A DNA stretch of 64,000 bases. It comes from JAMHWF01 sp964371405 (GTDB taxonomy: Bacteria; Pseudomonadota; Gammaproteobacteria; Burkholderiales; Burkholderiaceae_C). Positions within the stretch are counted from its first letter, which is position 1; every line of letters starts with the position of its first letter. A program made the position numbers and the translations under genes. The notes beneath the pieces are model-generated. The model had not been told where the DNA came from and ran no database searches. It saw only the letters and a program-made list of their open reading frames with translations. The stretch is from NCBI GenBank assembly GCA_964371405.1, contig CAYJLV010000006.1, positions 1 to 64,000 on the forward strand, given 5' to 3'. This document shows positions 11,814-20,991 of the stretch, one piece after another.

Positions 11814-13007
11814 TCAGCGCGGCGCGGCCAGCCAGCGCTCGGCCAGCCGCACCCACAGCGTCGCGCCGAGCGGGATCAACTCATCGTTGAAGTCGTAGCT
11901 CGGGTTGTGCAGCATGCACGGCCCCAGGCCGTGGCCGCCTGCGCGGTGCGCGCCGTCGCCGTTGCCGATCAGGAAATAGCAGCCGGGCTTCTCGAGCAGG
12001 AAGTAGCTGAAGTCTTCGGCGCCCATCGTCGGCTCGAACTCGAGCACGTTGTCGGCGCCGACCATGCCGGCCATCACACCGCGCGCGAACTCGGTCTCGG
12101 CGGCGTGATTGATCGTCGGCGGGTAGTTGCGCTCGAACTCGAAATTGCAGCCGGCGCCGTAGGCCGCGCAGGTGTGTTCGGCGATCTCGCGCATGCGCGT
12201 CTCGATCAGGTCGAGCACGTCGAGCGTGAAGGTGCGCACCGTGCCCTGCAGCTCGCAGGTCTCGGGCACGACGTTGGTCGCCTCGCCGGCATGGATCATC
12301 GTCACCGAGATCACGCCGGCGTCGATCGGCCGCTTGTTGCGCGTGATGATCGTCTGGAATGCCTGCACCATCTGGCACGCGACCGGCACCGGGTCGATGC
12401 CGTTGTGCGGCATCGCGCCGTGCGCGCCCTTGCCGCGGATCGTGATGCGGAACTCGTTGCTCGACGCGAAGCAGGGCCCGGTCTTCAGAGCGAACTGGCC
12501 GACCGCCATGCCGGGCCAGTTGTGCGCGCCGAACATCGCCTCCATCGGGAAGCGCTCGAACAGGCCGTCGCGGATCATCTCGCGTGCGCCGCCGCCGCCT
12601 TCCTCGGCCGGCTGGAACACGAGGTACACCGTGCCGTCGAAGTCGCGGTGCCGCGCCAGATGCCGGGCCGCGGCCAGCAGCATCGTCGTGTGGCCGTCGT
12701 GGCCGCAGGCGTGCATCTTGCCGGGGTGGCGGCTCGCGTGCTCGAAGCGGTTGTGCTCCGTCATCGGCAGCGCGTCCATGTCGGCGCGCAGGCCGACGGC
12801 GCGCGCGCCGCTTCCGTTCTTCACGATGCCGACGACACCCGTCCTGCCCAGCCCGCGGTGCACCGGGATGCCCCAGCCTTCGAGGGCGCGCGCGACGACG
12901 TCGGCGGTCCGTACTTCCTCGAAGCGCAGTTCCGGGTGTGCGTGCAGGTCGCGCCGGATCGCAGCGAGCGCCGGCGCGTCGGCGAGGATCGAGTCGATCA
13001 GCTGCAT
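11814..13007 (-). CDS. M20-family amidohydrolase (hippurate hydrolase-like)
   Basis: Zinc-dependent amidohydrolase of the M20D group, which includes hippurate and N-acyl-amino-acid hydrolases. The 397-residue product starts MQLIDSILADAP and carries the metal-binding motifs RADMDALPM, HACGHDGHTTM and QPAEEGGGG, the dimerisation-domain histidine region GKGAHGAMPH, and the C-terminal MGAEDFSYFL. Substrate cannot be told from sequence. An open frame continues upstream to 13280, but those residues overlap the divergent oxidoreductase gene and look non-coding. It is transcribed away from that gene across a 130-base gap. Confidence 0.93.
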   Translation of the reverse strand: MQLIDSILADAPALAAIRRDLHAHPELRFEEVRTADVVARALEGWGIPVHRGLGRTGVVGIVKNGSGARAVGLRADMDALPMTEHNRFEHASRHPGKMHACGHDGHTTMLLAAARHLARHRDFDGTVYLVFQPAEEGGGGAREMIRDGLFERFPMEAMFGAHNWPGMAVGQFALKTGPCFASSNEFRITIRGKGAHGAMPHNGIDPVPVACQMVQAFQTIITRNKRPIDAGVISVTMIHAGEATNVVPETCELQGTVRTFTLDVLDLIETRMREIAEHTCAAYGAGCNFEFERNYPPTINHAAETEFARGVMAGMVGADNVLEFEPTMGAEDFSYFLLEKPGCYFLIGNGDGAHRAGGHGLGPCMLHNPSYDFNDELIPLGATLWVRLAERWLAAPR

Positions 13008-13137
13008 GGTCCGGATCAGTGTAGCGCCGGGTCGCATGCGCCGTGATGACCCCATGCCGAGGCTTCGTATCCGGGCGGCCCGTCGGCGGCGCACTCGTCC
13101 ATGCGCGCCGATGCAGCCTATGCAATAGTGCCGTTCG

Positions 13138-15165
13138 ATGAACGCCCGCACCGTCCACGCCGCCTGCCCGCACGACTGTCCCGACACCTGCGCGATCCGC
13201 GTCACGGTCGACGGCGGGCGCGTCGTGAGCCTGCGCGGCGACGCCGACCACTCGCCGACCGCCGGCGCGCTGTGCACCAAGGTCTCGCGCTATGCCGAGC
13301 GCAACGATCATCCCGAGCGCGTCCTGCATCCGCTGCGCCGCGTCGGGCCCAAGGGCGCGGGGCGCTTCGAGCGCATCGGCTGGGACGAGGCGCTCGGCGA
13401 GGTCGCCGGCCGGCTGCGCGCGATCGCGGCGCGCGACCCGCAGGCCATCGTGCCCTACAGCTACGCCGGCACGATGGGCCTGGTGCAGGGCGAGGCGATG
13501 GCCGGGCGCTTCTTCCACCGGCTCGGCGCCTCGCTGCTCGACCGCACGATCTGCTCGGCCGCCGGCGGCGCGGCGCTGGCTGCGACCTACGGCGCCAAGG
13601 TCGGCATGCACGTCGAGCATTTCGCCGAGAGCCGCCTGATCCTGATCTGGGGCAGCAATTCGGTCGGCTCGAACCTGCACTTCTGGACCCAGGCGCAGGC
13701 GGCCAAGCGCAACGGCGCCAGGCTGGTGTGCATCGATCCGCGGCGCACCGAGACGGCCGACAAATGCCACCAGCACATCGCGCTGCTGCCCGGCACCGAC
13801 GGCGCCCTCGCGCTCGGACTGATGCACGAACTCGTCGTCCACGGCTGGCTCGACCCCGACTACATCGAACGCCACACCGAAGGCTGGCCGGCGCTGCGCG
13901 AGCGCGCGCTGCAGTGGCCGCCCGAACGCGCGGCGGCGGTCTGCGGCATCACGGCCGACGAAGTGCGCGGCCTGGCGCGCGACTACGGCACGACGCGGCC
14001 GGCGGCGATCCGCCTCAACTACGGCATGCAGCGCGTGCACGGCGGCGGCAACGCGGTGCGGCTGGCCGCGATCCTGCCGTGCCTCGTCGGCGCCTGGCGG
14101 CACCGGGCCGGCGGGCTGCTGCTGTCGTCGTCGGGGTGGTTTCCGATCGATCGCGCCGTCCTGCAGCGGCCCGATCTGCTCGGCGGCCGGCGCCCGCGCA
14201 CGATCAACATGGCGACGATCGGCGACGACCTGCTGCGCGATGCGTCGCCGGCATTCGGCCCGAGGATCGAGGCGCTCGTCGTCTACAACAGCAACCCGGT
14301 GGCGGTGGCACCCGAGTCGCCGAAAGTGGTGCGCGGCTTCGCGCGCGAAGACCTCTACACCGTCGTCCTCGAGCACTTCCTGACCGACACCGCCGACCAC
14401 GCCGACATCGTGCTGCCGGCGACGACGCAGCTCGAGCATCTCGACGTGCACGCGAGCTACGGCCACACCTGGGCGCTGGTCAACGAGCCGGCGCTGGCGC
14501 CGCGCGGCGAGGCCCGGCCGAACACGCAGATCTTTCGCGAACTGGCGGCGCGCATGGGCTTCGACGATCCCTGCTTCTCCGACGACGACGAGGCGCTGGC
14601 GCGCGCCGCGTTCGGCTGCGCCGTCGACTTCGACGCGCTGCGCTCAGCCGGCTGGGTGCGCCTGCCGCTGCCCGAGGCGCCGTTCGCCGACGGAGGTTTT
14701 CCGACGCCTTCGGGGCGCTGCCGCATCGACGCGCCGGGGCTCGGCGTGCCCGACTTCGTGCCCAACCACGAATCGAGGCAGTCGGCGCCGGCGCTCGCCG
14801 CGCGCTGGCCGCTGGCGATGATCTCGCCGCCGGCGCGCAACTTCCTCAACTCGACCTTCGTCAACGTGCGGAGCCTGCGCGACATCGAGGGCGAGCCTGT
14901 GGTCGAGATCCATCCCGACGACGCGGCGCCGCGCGGCATCGTCTCCGGCATCCCGGTGCGCGTCTTCAACGACCGCGGCGCCTACCGCTGCAGCGCCGAC
15001 GTGTCGTCGCGTGCGCGCCCCGGCGTCGTCAATGCGCTGGGGATCTGGTGGCGCAAGCTCGGCGCCGCCGGCACCAACGTCAACGAAGTGACGCACCAGC
15101 GGCTCACCGACCTCGGCAGCGCGCCGGCGTTCTACGACTGCCTGGTCGACGTGCAGCGGGCGTGA
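13138..15165 (+). CDS. Molybdopterin-dependent oxidoreductase
   Basis: A 675-residue member of the Mo-bisPGD (DMSO reductase/formate dehydrogenase) family, apparently cytoplasmic because no twin-arginine signal is present. Cysteines at residues 10, 14, 18 and 46 (CPHDCPDTC, then LCTK) fit a 4Fe-4S site. Cys139 in RTICSAAGG is the likely molybdenum ligand. The molybdopterin dinucleotide-binding C-terminal domain runs from about residue 560 (MISPPARNFLNSTF). Substrate is unknown. No electron-transfer subunit is adjacent. The next gene overlaps by four bases, an unusual partner for this family. Confidence 0.9.
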   Translation: MNARTVHAACPHDCPDTCAIRVTVDGGRVVSLRGDADHSPTAGALCTKVSRYAERNDHPERVLHPLRRVGPKGAGRFERIGWDEALGEVAGRLRAIAARDPQAIVPYSYAGTMGLVQGEAMAGRFFHRLGASLLDRTICSAAGGAALAATYGAKVGMHVEHFAESRLILIWGSNSVGSNLHFWTQAQAAKRNGARLVCIDPRRTETADKCHQHIALLPGTDGALALGLMHELVVHGWLDPDYIERHTEGWPALRERALQWPPERAAAVCGITADEVRGLARDYGTTRPAAIRLNYGMQRVHGGGNAVRLAAILPCLVGAWRHRAGGLLLSSSGWFPIDRAVLQRPDLLGGRRPRTINMATIGDDLLRDASPAFGPRIEALVVYNSNPVAVAPESPKVVRGFAREDLYTVVLEHFLTDTADHADIVLPATTQLEHLDVHASYGHTWALVNEPALAPRGEARPNTQIFRELAARMGFDDPCFSDDDEALARAAFGCAVDFDALRSAGWVRLPLPEAPFADGGFPTPSGRCRIDAPGLGVPDFVPNHESRQSAPALAARWPLAMISPPARNFLNSTFVNVRSLRDIEGEPVVEIHPDDAAPRGIVSGIPVRVFNDRGAYRCSADVSSRARPGVVNALGIWWRKLGAAGTNVNEVTHQRLTDLGSAPAFYDCLVDVQRA

Positions 15166-16241
15166 AGCGGCGGCTCGGCATCCTGACGATGGCAGGCGCG
15201 GCAGTCCTCGGTGCAGTGCTGCTCGCGGCCTGCCTCGGCACGGCGGGTTGCAGCACGGCGGGCTACTACGCGCAGTCGATCGGAGGCCATCTCGCGCTGC
15301 TCAATGCCGCGCGCCCGGTCGGCGACTGGCTCGGCGAGGCATCGACGCCCGAGCCGCTGCGCGAGCGGCTGGCGCTCGCGCAGCGCATCCGCGACTATGC
15401 CGTCGCCGAGCTGAAGCTGCCCGACAACGCGAGCTATCGCCGCTATGCCGACCTGCGCCGCCCGGCCGCGGTGTGGAACGTCGTCGCCGCGCCCGAGCTC
15501 GGCCTGACGCTCAAGACTTGGTGCTTTCCCGTCGTCGGCTGCGTCGGCTACCGCGGCTACTTCGACCGCGCCGACGCCGAGGCCCTCGCCGCGCAGCTGC
15601 GCGCCGAGGGTTACGAAACCGCGGTCTACCCGGTGCCGGCGTACTCGACGCTCGGGCGGCTCAACTGGCTCGGCGGCGACCCGCTGCTGTCGACCTTCAT
15701 TCGCTACCCCGAGGGCGAGCTGGCGCGCCTCGTGTTCCACGAACTGGCGCACCAGGTCGCCTACGCCGGCGACGACACCACGTTCAACGAATCGTTCGCC
15801 ACGGCGGTCGAGCGCCTGGGCGGCGCGCGCTGGCTGGCGCAGGCCGGCGACGCGGCGCGCAGCGAGTACGAGCGCTACGACGAGCGGCGCCGGCAGTTCC
15901 GCGCGCTGACGCAGCGCGCGCGGACCGCACTCGACGCCGTCTACCGTAGTGAGGCGGCCGACGACGCCAAGCGGCAGCGCAAGGCCGGGATCCTCGCCGC
16001 GCTGCGCGCCGAGCACGCCGCGCTGAAGGCCGGGCCGTGGGCCGGCTTTGCCGGCTACGACGCCTGGCTGGAGCGCGCCAACAATGCCTCGCTCGGCGTC
16101 GTCGCTGCGTACAACGAACTGGTGCCGCAGTTCGAGCGCCTGTTCGAGCGCGAAGGCCGCGACTTCGAGCGCTTCTATGCCGAGGTGCGCCGCATCGCCG
16201 CCTTGCCCAAGGCCGAACGGCGCGCCACACTGGCGCCGTAG
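15162..16241 (+). CDS. Putative zinc aminopeptidase, lipoprotein-like
   Basis: A 359-residue protein matching the predicted aminopeptidase family PF10023. The N-terminal hydrophobic segment ends in TAGC near residue 30, suggesting a lipoprotein signal. The zinc motif HELAH is at residues 193-197, followed by the NESFAT segment that probably supplies the third ligand. The C-terminal third is helical with many charged residues. The GTG start overlaps the upstream stop (GTGA), so it is probably co-translated with the molybdopterin oxidoreductase, though no functional link is known. Substrate is unknown. Confidence 0.85.
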   Translation: MKRRLGILTMAGAAVLGAVLLAACLGTAGCSTAGYYAQSIGGHLALLNAARPVGDWLGEASTPEPLRERLALAQRIRDYAVAELKLPDNASYRRYADLRRPAAVWNVVAAPELGLTLKTWCFPVVGCVGYRGYFDRADAEALAAQLRAEGYETAVYPVPAYSTLGRLNWLGGDPLLSTFIRYPEGELARLVFHELAHQVAYAGDDTTFNESFATAVERLGGARWLAQAGDAARSEYERYDERRRQFRALTQRARTALDAVYRSEAADDAKRQRKAGILAALRAEHAALKAGPWAGFAGYDAWLERANNASLGVVAAYNELVPQFERLFEREGRDFERFYAEVRRIAALPKAERRATLAP

Positions 16242-16252
16242 GGAGGAAATGC

Positions 16253-16582
16253 ATGGCCGACATCCGCATGCACCGCGAGCACAAGCTCGGCCTCGCGAAG
16301 GCGCGCAAGATCGCCTGGCAGTGGGCCGAGCAGGTCGAGAAGGACTTCGGCATGGAATGTTCCGTGCTCGAAGGCGAGACCAGCGACACCGTCGAGTTCA
16401 CGCGCAGCGGCGTCGCCGGCCGGTTGATCGTCACGGGCGACCACTTCGACCTCGACGCCAGGCTCGGCTTTCTGCTCGGCGCGTTCGCCGGGACGATCGA
16501 GGCCGAGATCGAGAAGACGCTCGACGCGCTGCTTGCCGGCGCGAAGGCGGCGCCGAAGAAGAAGTCCGGCCGGAAGAACTGA
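16253..16582 (+). CDS. Polyhydroxyalkanoic acid system family protein
   Basis: A 109-residue protein resembling family PF09650, found near polyhydroxyalkanoate genes and thought to be granule-associated or regulatory. It begins MADIRMHREHKLGLAKARK, has a central SDTVEFTRSGVAGRLIVTGDHFDLDARLGFLLG segment read here in two parts, and ends in a lysine-rich tail (APKKKSGRKN). A strong GGGAGGAAAT ribosome-binding site supports the start. It is convergent with the acyl-CoA-binding protein gene, four bases away. No phaC or phaZ is in the window. Confidence 0.85.
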   Translation: MADIRMHREHKLGLAKARKIAWQWAEQVEKDFGMECSVLEGETSDTVEFTRSGVAGRLIVTGDHFDLDARLGFLLGAFAGTIEAEIEKTLDALLAGAKAAPKKKSGRKN

Positions 16583-16586
16583 AGGC

Positions 16587-16841
16587 TTACTTCAGCGACT
16601 CGATCAGGTCGATGTAGTCGCTCATCGCGTCGTTGCCGCTCTTGCCCTTGGCCTCGCTCCAGGCGTCCCACTTGGCGCGACCGACCAGGTCGGCGAACCC
16701 AGGTCGCTTGCCGTCGACGTCGCCTGCCGTCGCCTGCTTGTAGAGCGCGTAGATCTTCAGCAGCGTCATGTTGTCGGGCTTCTCCGGCAGCGTCTTCGAC
16801 TCGGCGACGGCTTGCTCGAAGCGGGCTTTCAGATCGGACAT
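16587..16841 (-). CDS. Acyl-CoA-binding protein
   Basis: An 84-residue acyl-CoA-binding protein (ACBP fold), which binds medium- and long-chain acyl-CoA in the cytoplasm. The motif KPDNMTLLKIYALYKQATAG is characteristic of the ligand-binding helices, followed by KWDAWSEAKGKS. The start at 16841 has an AGGAG ribosome-binding site; an earlier in-frame ATG at 16871 would add ten residues. The gene is divergent from the wax ester synthase gene, which uses acyl-CoA. Confidence 0.93.
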   Translation of the reverse strand: MSDLKARFEQAVAESKTLPEKPDNMTLLKIYALYKQATAGDVDGKRPGFADLVGRAKWDAWSEAKGKSGNDAMSDYIDLIESLK

Positions 16842-16927
16842 GGCAGCGCTCCTGTGGGGTGAAATCGGCATTGACGGCGCCGATGTTAACCAGCATCTTG
16901 GCGAACGTGTGACGGGAGACTGCAGCG

Positions 16928-18364
16928 ATGGCCAAGGCCGTGGAGCGCATGTCGCGGGTCGATACCGCGTGGCTGCGCATGGATACCGATGCCAACCTGA
17001 TGATGATCATCGGCGTCTGGATGCTCGAGCCGGCGATCACCCACGAGGCGCTGTGCCGGCGCGTCGAGGAGAGCCTGCTGAAGTACCGGCGCTTCCGGCA
17101 GAAGGTTGTCGAAGACGCGCTCGGCGCGAGCTGGGTCGAGGACGACGACTTCGACGTCCGCCGCCACGTCGTGCGCGAGACCTTGAAGCGCCGGCGCGGC
17201 CAGTCGCTGACCGAGGCGCTGCAACGGCGCGTCGGCGAACTGGCGATCCGGCCGTTCGACGCGGCGCATCCGCTCTGGCAGTACCACCTGATCGAGACCT
17301 ACGACGGCGGCAGCGCGATGATCGCGCGCATCCACCACTGCATCGCCGACGGCATCGCGCTGATCGCCGTGATGATGTCGATGGTCGACGGCGGCAGGCC
17401 GCCGCCGCGCAGGGCGCGCAGCGTCCCCGACGCCGACGAGGGCCATGGCGACTGGCTCAGTGACGCCGTGCTGCGCCCGCTGACCGACGTAGCCGTCAAG
17501 GCGATCGGCCTCTATGGCGAGGGCGTTGCCAAGTCGGTCGACCTGCTCGCGCACCCCGAGCAGTCGGTCACCGGCACGGTCGGCCTGGCGCGCAGCGGCG
17601 TGCAGCTCGTCGGCGACGCGGCGGCGCTCCTGCTGATGCCCGACGACTCGCCGACGCGCCTGAAGGGCAAGCCTGCGCGCGGCAAGCGCGTCGCCTGGTG
17701 CCCGCCGCTGCCGCTGGCCGACGTGAAGGCGGTCGGCCGCGCGCTCGGCTGCTCGATCAACGACGTGCTGCTCGCGACGGCGGGCGCGGCGATCGGCGGC
17801 TACCTGCGCGAACGCGGCGACGACACCACCGACCAGGAGATTCGCGCGATGGTGCCCGTCAACCTGCGCCCGCTGGCCCAGGCGCACGAACTCGGCAACC
17901 GGTTCGGCCTGGTGCCGCTGGTGCTGCCGATCGGCATCGACAACCCTGTGCAGCGCGTCTACGAAGTGCGCAGGCGCATGCGTGAGCTCAAGGGCGGCTA
18001 CCAGCCGCTGCTCGCTTTCGCGCTGCTGATGATCGCCGGCCTGCTCGTCAAGCCGGCGCAGGCCGCGCTGCTGAACTTCTTCTCGCGCAAGGCCACCGCC
18101 GTCATGACGAACGTGCCCGGCCCGGCGCAGCCGGTGCAGCTGTGCGGCGCGACACTCAAAGAGTCGATGTTCTGGGTGCCGCAGAGCGGCGACATCGGCA
18201 TGGGCGTGAGCATCCTCAGCTACGGCGGTGGCGTGCAGTTCGGCCTGATCACCGACGCTAGACTCTGCCCCGACCCCGAAGCGATCGTCGCGCGCTTCCG
18301 ACCCGAGTTCGAGAAGCTGCTGTGGCTGACGTTGATGCTGCCCTGGGGTGAGGGCGAAACCTGA
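16928..18364 (+). CDS. Wax ester synthase / diacylglycerol acyltransferase
   Basis: Bifunctional WS/DGAT-family acyltransferase making wax esters or triacylglycerols from acyl-CoA for storage. The 478-residue product has the condensation-type active site HHCIADG at residues 136-142, and downstream family blocks around AMVPVNLRP and NFFSRKATAVMTNVPGP. Length is typical. It is divergent from the acyl-CoA-binding protein gene and close to the PHA-granule-type gene, which together suggest storage-lipid metabolism. A Bug-type receptor gene follows after 21 bases. Confidence 0.92.
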   Translation: MAKAVERMSRVDTAWLRMDTDANLMMIIGVWMLEPAITHEALCRRVEESLLKYRRFRQKVVEDALGASWVEDDDFDVRRHVVRETLKRRRGQSLTEALQRRVGELAIRPFDAAHPLWQYHLIETYDGGSAMIARIHHCIADGIALIAVMMSMVDGGRPPPRRARSVPDADEGHGDWLSDAVLRPLTDVAVKAIGLYGEGVAKSVDLLAHPEQSVTGTVGLARSGVQLVGDAAALLLMPDDSPTRLKGKPARGKRVAWCPPLPLADVKAVGRALGCSINDVLLATAGAAIGGYLRERGDDTTDQEIRAMVPVNLRPLAQAHELGNRFGLVPLVLPIGIDNPVQRVYEVRRRMRELKGGYQPLLAFALLMIAGLLVKPAQAALLNFFSRKATAVMTNVPGPAQPVQLCGATLKESMFWVPQSGDIGMGVSILSYGGGVQFGLITDARLCPDPEAIVARFRPEFEKLLWLTLMLPWGEGET

Positions 18365-18385
18365 AACGATCCGAGGAGAGGAAAG

Positions 18386-19360
18386 ATGACGATCCGAACC
18401 ATGCACCGACTGGCGCTGGGGTTGCTGGCCGGCTTCGCGCTGGCCGGCGCCGCCGCCGCGCAGTCCTACCCTACCAAGCCGATCCGCCTCGTCGTCAACT
18501 TCCCGCCGGGCGGCGCGGCCGACGTGATCGCGCGTGCCGTCGGCCCGGTGCTCGCCGAGTCGCTGAAGCAGCCCGTCGTGATCGAGAACAAGGGCGGCGC
18601 CAACGGCAACATCGGCTCGGCCGAGGTCGCCAAGTCGCCGGCAGACGGCTACACGCTGCTGATGAGTTCGGGCAGCGCGATCACGATCAATCCGCTGGTC
18701 TACACGAAGATGCCGCTCGACCCCGAGAAGGATCTGACGCCGGTCGCCGCCGTTGCGCGCGTGCTCGTCTACCTCGAGACGCATCCGTCGGTGCCGGGCG
18801 CCACGCTCAGCGAGTTCATCGCCCACCTCAAGGCCAACCCCGGCAAGCTGAGCTACGGCTCGCCGGGGCAGGGCAGTTCGCCGCACCTGGCCGGCGAGAT
18901 GTTCAAGCCCATGGCAGGCGTCGAGGCGACGCACGTACCGTACAAGGGGGCGGGCCCGGCCGTCACCGACCTGGTGTCGGGCCAGATCCAGTTCATGTTC
19001 GACCCCGGCCCGGGGCTCAGGATGGTCAAGGACAACCGGCTCAAGCTGCTCGCCGTCGGCAGCTCCAGGCGCTCGCAGATGTTCCCCGACACGCCGACGC
19101 TGGCTGAAGCCGGGCTCGCCGGCTTCGACGCCGACTCGCTGTTCGGCATCTATGCGCCGGCGGCGACGCCGGCGGCCGTGGTCACGCAGCTCAACGCCGA
19201 GATCAACAAGGCGCTGGCCCAGCCCAACGTCGCCGCGGCGATCCGCGCGCTCGGTGCCGACACGGCGCCGATGGCGCTGGCCGACTTCCGGGCCCACCAC
19301 GTGCGCGAGCGCGAGCGCTTCGGCGGGCTGGTCAGGGATATCGGCCTGAAGCTGGAGTAG
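18386..19360 (+). CDS. Bug/TctC-family tricarboxylate-type solute receptor
   Basis: Periplasmic solute receptor of the Bug family, very expanded in Burkholderiales. The 324-residue product has a signal peptide (residues 1-26, ending AAAAQ) and family motifs YPTKPIRLVVNFPPGG, VIENKGGANGNIG and YGSPGQGSSPH. The GAGGAGAGGAAAG ribosome-binding site gives the start. No tctA/tctB membrane genes are adjacent, which is common for orphan Bug proteins. Ligand unknown. Confidence 0.93.
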   Translation: MTIRTMHRLALGLLAGFALAGAAAAQSYPTKPIRLVVNFPPGGAADVIARAVGPVLAESLKQPVVIENKGGANGNIGSAEVAKSPADGYTLLMSSGSAITINPLVYTKMPLDPEKDLTPVAAVARVLVYLETHPSVPGATLSEFIAHLKANPGKLSYGSPGQGSSPHLAGEMFKPMAGVEATHVPYKGAGPAVTDLVSGQIQFMFDPGPGLRMVKDNRLKLLAVGSSRRSQMFPDTPTLAEAGLAGFDADSLFGIYAPAATPAAVVTQLNAEINKALAQPNVAAAIRALGADTAPMALADFRAHHVRERERFGGLVRDIGLKLE

Positions 19361-19411
19361 GCGCCGGGAGCGCCGGCCCCACGACCCTGCGAGTCGGCCC
19401 GCCGAGGGGGG

Positions 19412-19441
19412 AGCGCCTTCGGAGCGGCCGCGCGGCGCTCA
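19412..19441. terminator. GC-rich hairpin between convergent genes
   Basis: GAGCGCC and GGCGCTC form a seven-base stem around a GC-rich loop between the stops of the Bug receptor and the TPR gene. It has no T-tract. It may be a weak terminator or part of a dispersed intergenic repeat. Confidence 0.3.
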
Positions 19442-20215
19442 CTCGTCCTCGAGCTCGGCCTTGGCCATCTCGACGTCGAGCTTCTCCATTGCGTCGAGCG
19501 GCGTGCAGGCCGCCGCCTCGGCGTAGAGCTTCTCGGCCTGCTGCATGCGTTTCGGGCCTTCGAGCATCACCAGGCCGTTGGCGTACTCGATGCGCGCGAT
19601 CGCGCTGGCCGGGTTGAGCTCGAGCGCGCGCTCGAACATCGCCAGCCCGGTCGCCGCGTCGGCGCCCTGGGTGCGCCCGAGCAGCTTGCCGACCTTGTCG
19701 ATCACTTCGGCGTGGAAAGTGCCGAGCGCGATGTGGGCGTCGGCATGCTTGGGCGCGAGCTTGATCGCCGTTTCGAGCGCGGCCTTGACCTTCGCGCCGA
19801 GCCCCTGCGTCAGCGCCTTGGCGATGCTGATGCCCTGGCTGTAGCGCCCGAGCGCATAGGCCTGCAGGTAGTGCGCATTGGCGTTCTTCGGCTCGGCGGC
19901 GGCCTGCGCGGCGGCGCGCTCGGCGACTTCGAGCAACAGCGCCAGCCGCGTCTTCTCGTTTTTCTCGAGGTAGTTGGCGTAGATCGCCTGCGCCTTGTTC
20001 GCTGCCGTGACGCCGGCGCCGCCGGCCGCCAGGCCGGCGTCACGCGCCTTCTGGAACTCGCCCGCGTGATAGAGCGCCCAGGCGGCGAGCACGGCGTCGT
20101 CCTTGGGCAGCGGCTCGGCGTCGCCGGCGTGCAGGCGCGCCCATTTCTTCTTCAGCGTCGCGGCGTCGTGGGTGTAGACGGCGTTGTCGTGCCCGAAGGC
20201 GGTCCATTTGGCCAT
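19439..20215 (-). CDS. TPR-repeat protein of unknown function
   Basis: A 258-residue protein with no signal peptide and a repeated helix-turn-helix pattern of TPR type, clearest in ALETAIKLAPKHADAHIALG and AMFERALELNPASAIARIEYANG. It starts MAKWTAFGHDNAVYTHD and ends in an acidic tail (AKAELEDE). TPR proteins mediate protein contacts; no partner can be named. It is followed, on the same strand and upstream in transcription, by the TetR gene 39 bases away. Confidence 0.75.
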   Translation of the reverse strand: MAKWTAFGHDNAVYTHDAATLKKKWARLHAGDAEPLPKDDAVLAAWALYHAGEFQKARDAGLAAGGAGVTAANKAQAIYANYLEKNEKTRLALLLEVAERAAAQAAAEPKNANAHYLQAYALGRYSQGISIAKALTQGLGAKVKAALETAIKLAPKHADAHIALGTFHAEVIDKVGKLLGRTQGADAATGLAMFERALELNPASAIARIEYANGLVMLEGPKRMQQAEKLYAEAAACTPLDAMEKLDVEMAKAELEDE

Positions 20216-20254
20216 GCTGCTTGTCTCCGTGCGGTCTGGCGGTGGGGGTCTTTC

Positions 20255-20917
20255 CTATCGGGCCTGCGCAGCGTAGTCGCCGGCCAGGGCGTGCAGGTGT
20301 TCGCGTTGCGCGGCTTCGAGGTAGGGTGCGAGCAGGCTCAGCACATGGTAGGCGCCGCGCAGCAGCGCCGCGCCGGCACCCGCGGGCTCCAGTGCGCGGC
20401 GCGGGTCGCGCACGTACTCAAAGCTGAGCCAGTAGGTCAGCACGACGACCATCGCCGTGGCCGTCGCGTCGGCCTCGCGCGCATCGATGCGCACCGCGCT
20501 GCCGCGGCCGAGCCCGGCGAGCAGGGCGCGCACGGCGCGCGTCTTGTCCTTGAGCACGGCCTGGAAGTGCGTCTCGAGGCGGCGGTTCTTCGACAGCAGA
20601 TCGTTGAGGTCGCGGTAGAGGAAACGGTACTGCCAGATCACCTCGAACAGCAGGTGCAGGAACAGCCACGCGTCCTCGATGTGGCGCACGTCGTCGGCCG
20701 CGCCGAGCAGGCCGGCGAGCGCCTTCTCGTAGCGGTCGACCAGCGTGTTGATCAGCGTGTCCTTGGCCGGGTAGTGGTAGTAGAGGTTGCCGGGGCTGAT
20801 GTTCAACTCGGCCGAGATCAGCGTCGTCGAGACGTTGGGCTCGCCGAAGCGGTTGAACAGGTCGAGCGAAACCTCGAGGATCCGTTCGGCCGTGCGGCGC
20901 GGCTTCTTCGCTTGCAT
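20255..20917 (-). CDS. TetR-family transcriptional regulator
   Basis: A 220-residue TetR-type repressor. The DNA-binding helices are in the first 55 residues (RILEVSLDLFNRFGEPNVSTTLISAELNI, ending GNLYYHYPAKD). The C-terminal half is the ligand/dimer domain typical of AcrR-like regulators annotated with PF13972. It is divergent from the ABC-2 exporter gene with 74 bases between, so it may control that exporter and itself. The effector is unknown. Confidence 0.9.
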   Translation of the reverse strand: MQAKKPRRTAERILEVSLDLFNRFGEPNVSTTLISAELNISPGNLYYHYPAKDTLINTLVDRYEKALAGLLGAADDVRHIEDAWLFLHLLFEVIWQYRFLYRDLNDLLSKNRRLETHFQAVLKDKTRAVRALLAGLGRGSAVRIDAREADATATAMVVVLTYWLSFEYVRDPRRALEPAGAGAALLRGAYHVLSLLAPYLEAAQREHLHALAGDYAAQAR

Positions 20918-20976
20918 GGGACGCCACGGTACACCACCGCGGCGCCGCGCAGCATGCCGGCAACCCCGGGCCTGCC

Positions 20977-20982
20977 TACAAT
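20977..20982 (+). promoter_or_regulatory. Candidate -10 box (TACAAT)
   Basis: TACAAT lies 10 bases before the ABC exporter start, which would give a very short leader. The same hexamer is found before hrcA and tRNA-Met in this window. No good -35 box is visible. Confidence 0.3.
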
Positions 20983-20991
20983 CGCGACGCG

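Noticed and set aside
11881..14466. Long antisense frame over the amidohydrolase and oxidoreductase genes
   Set aside because: It crosses two well-supported genes in another phase and has a composition typical of a shadow frame.
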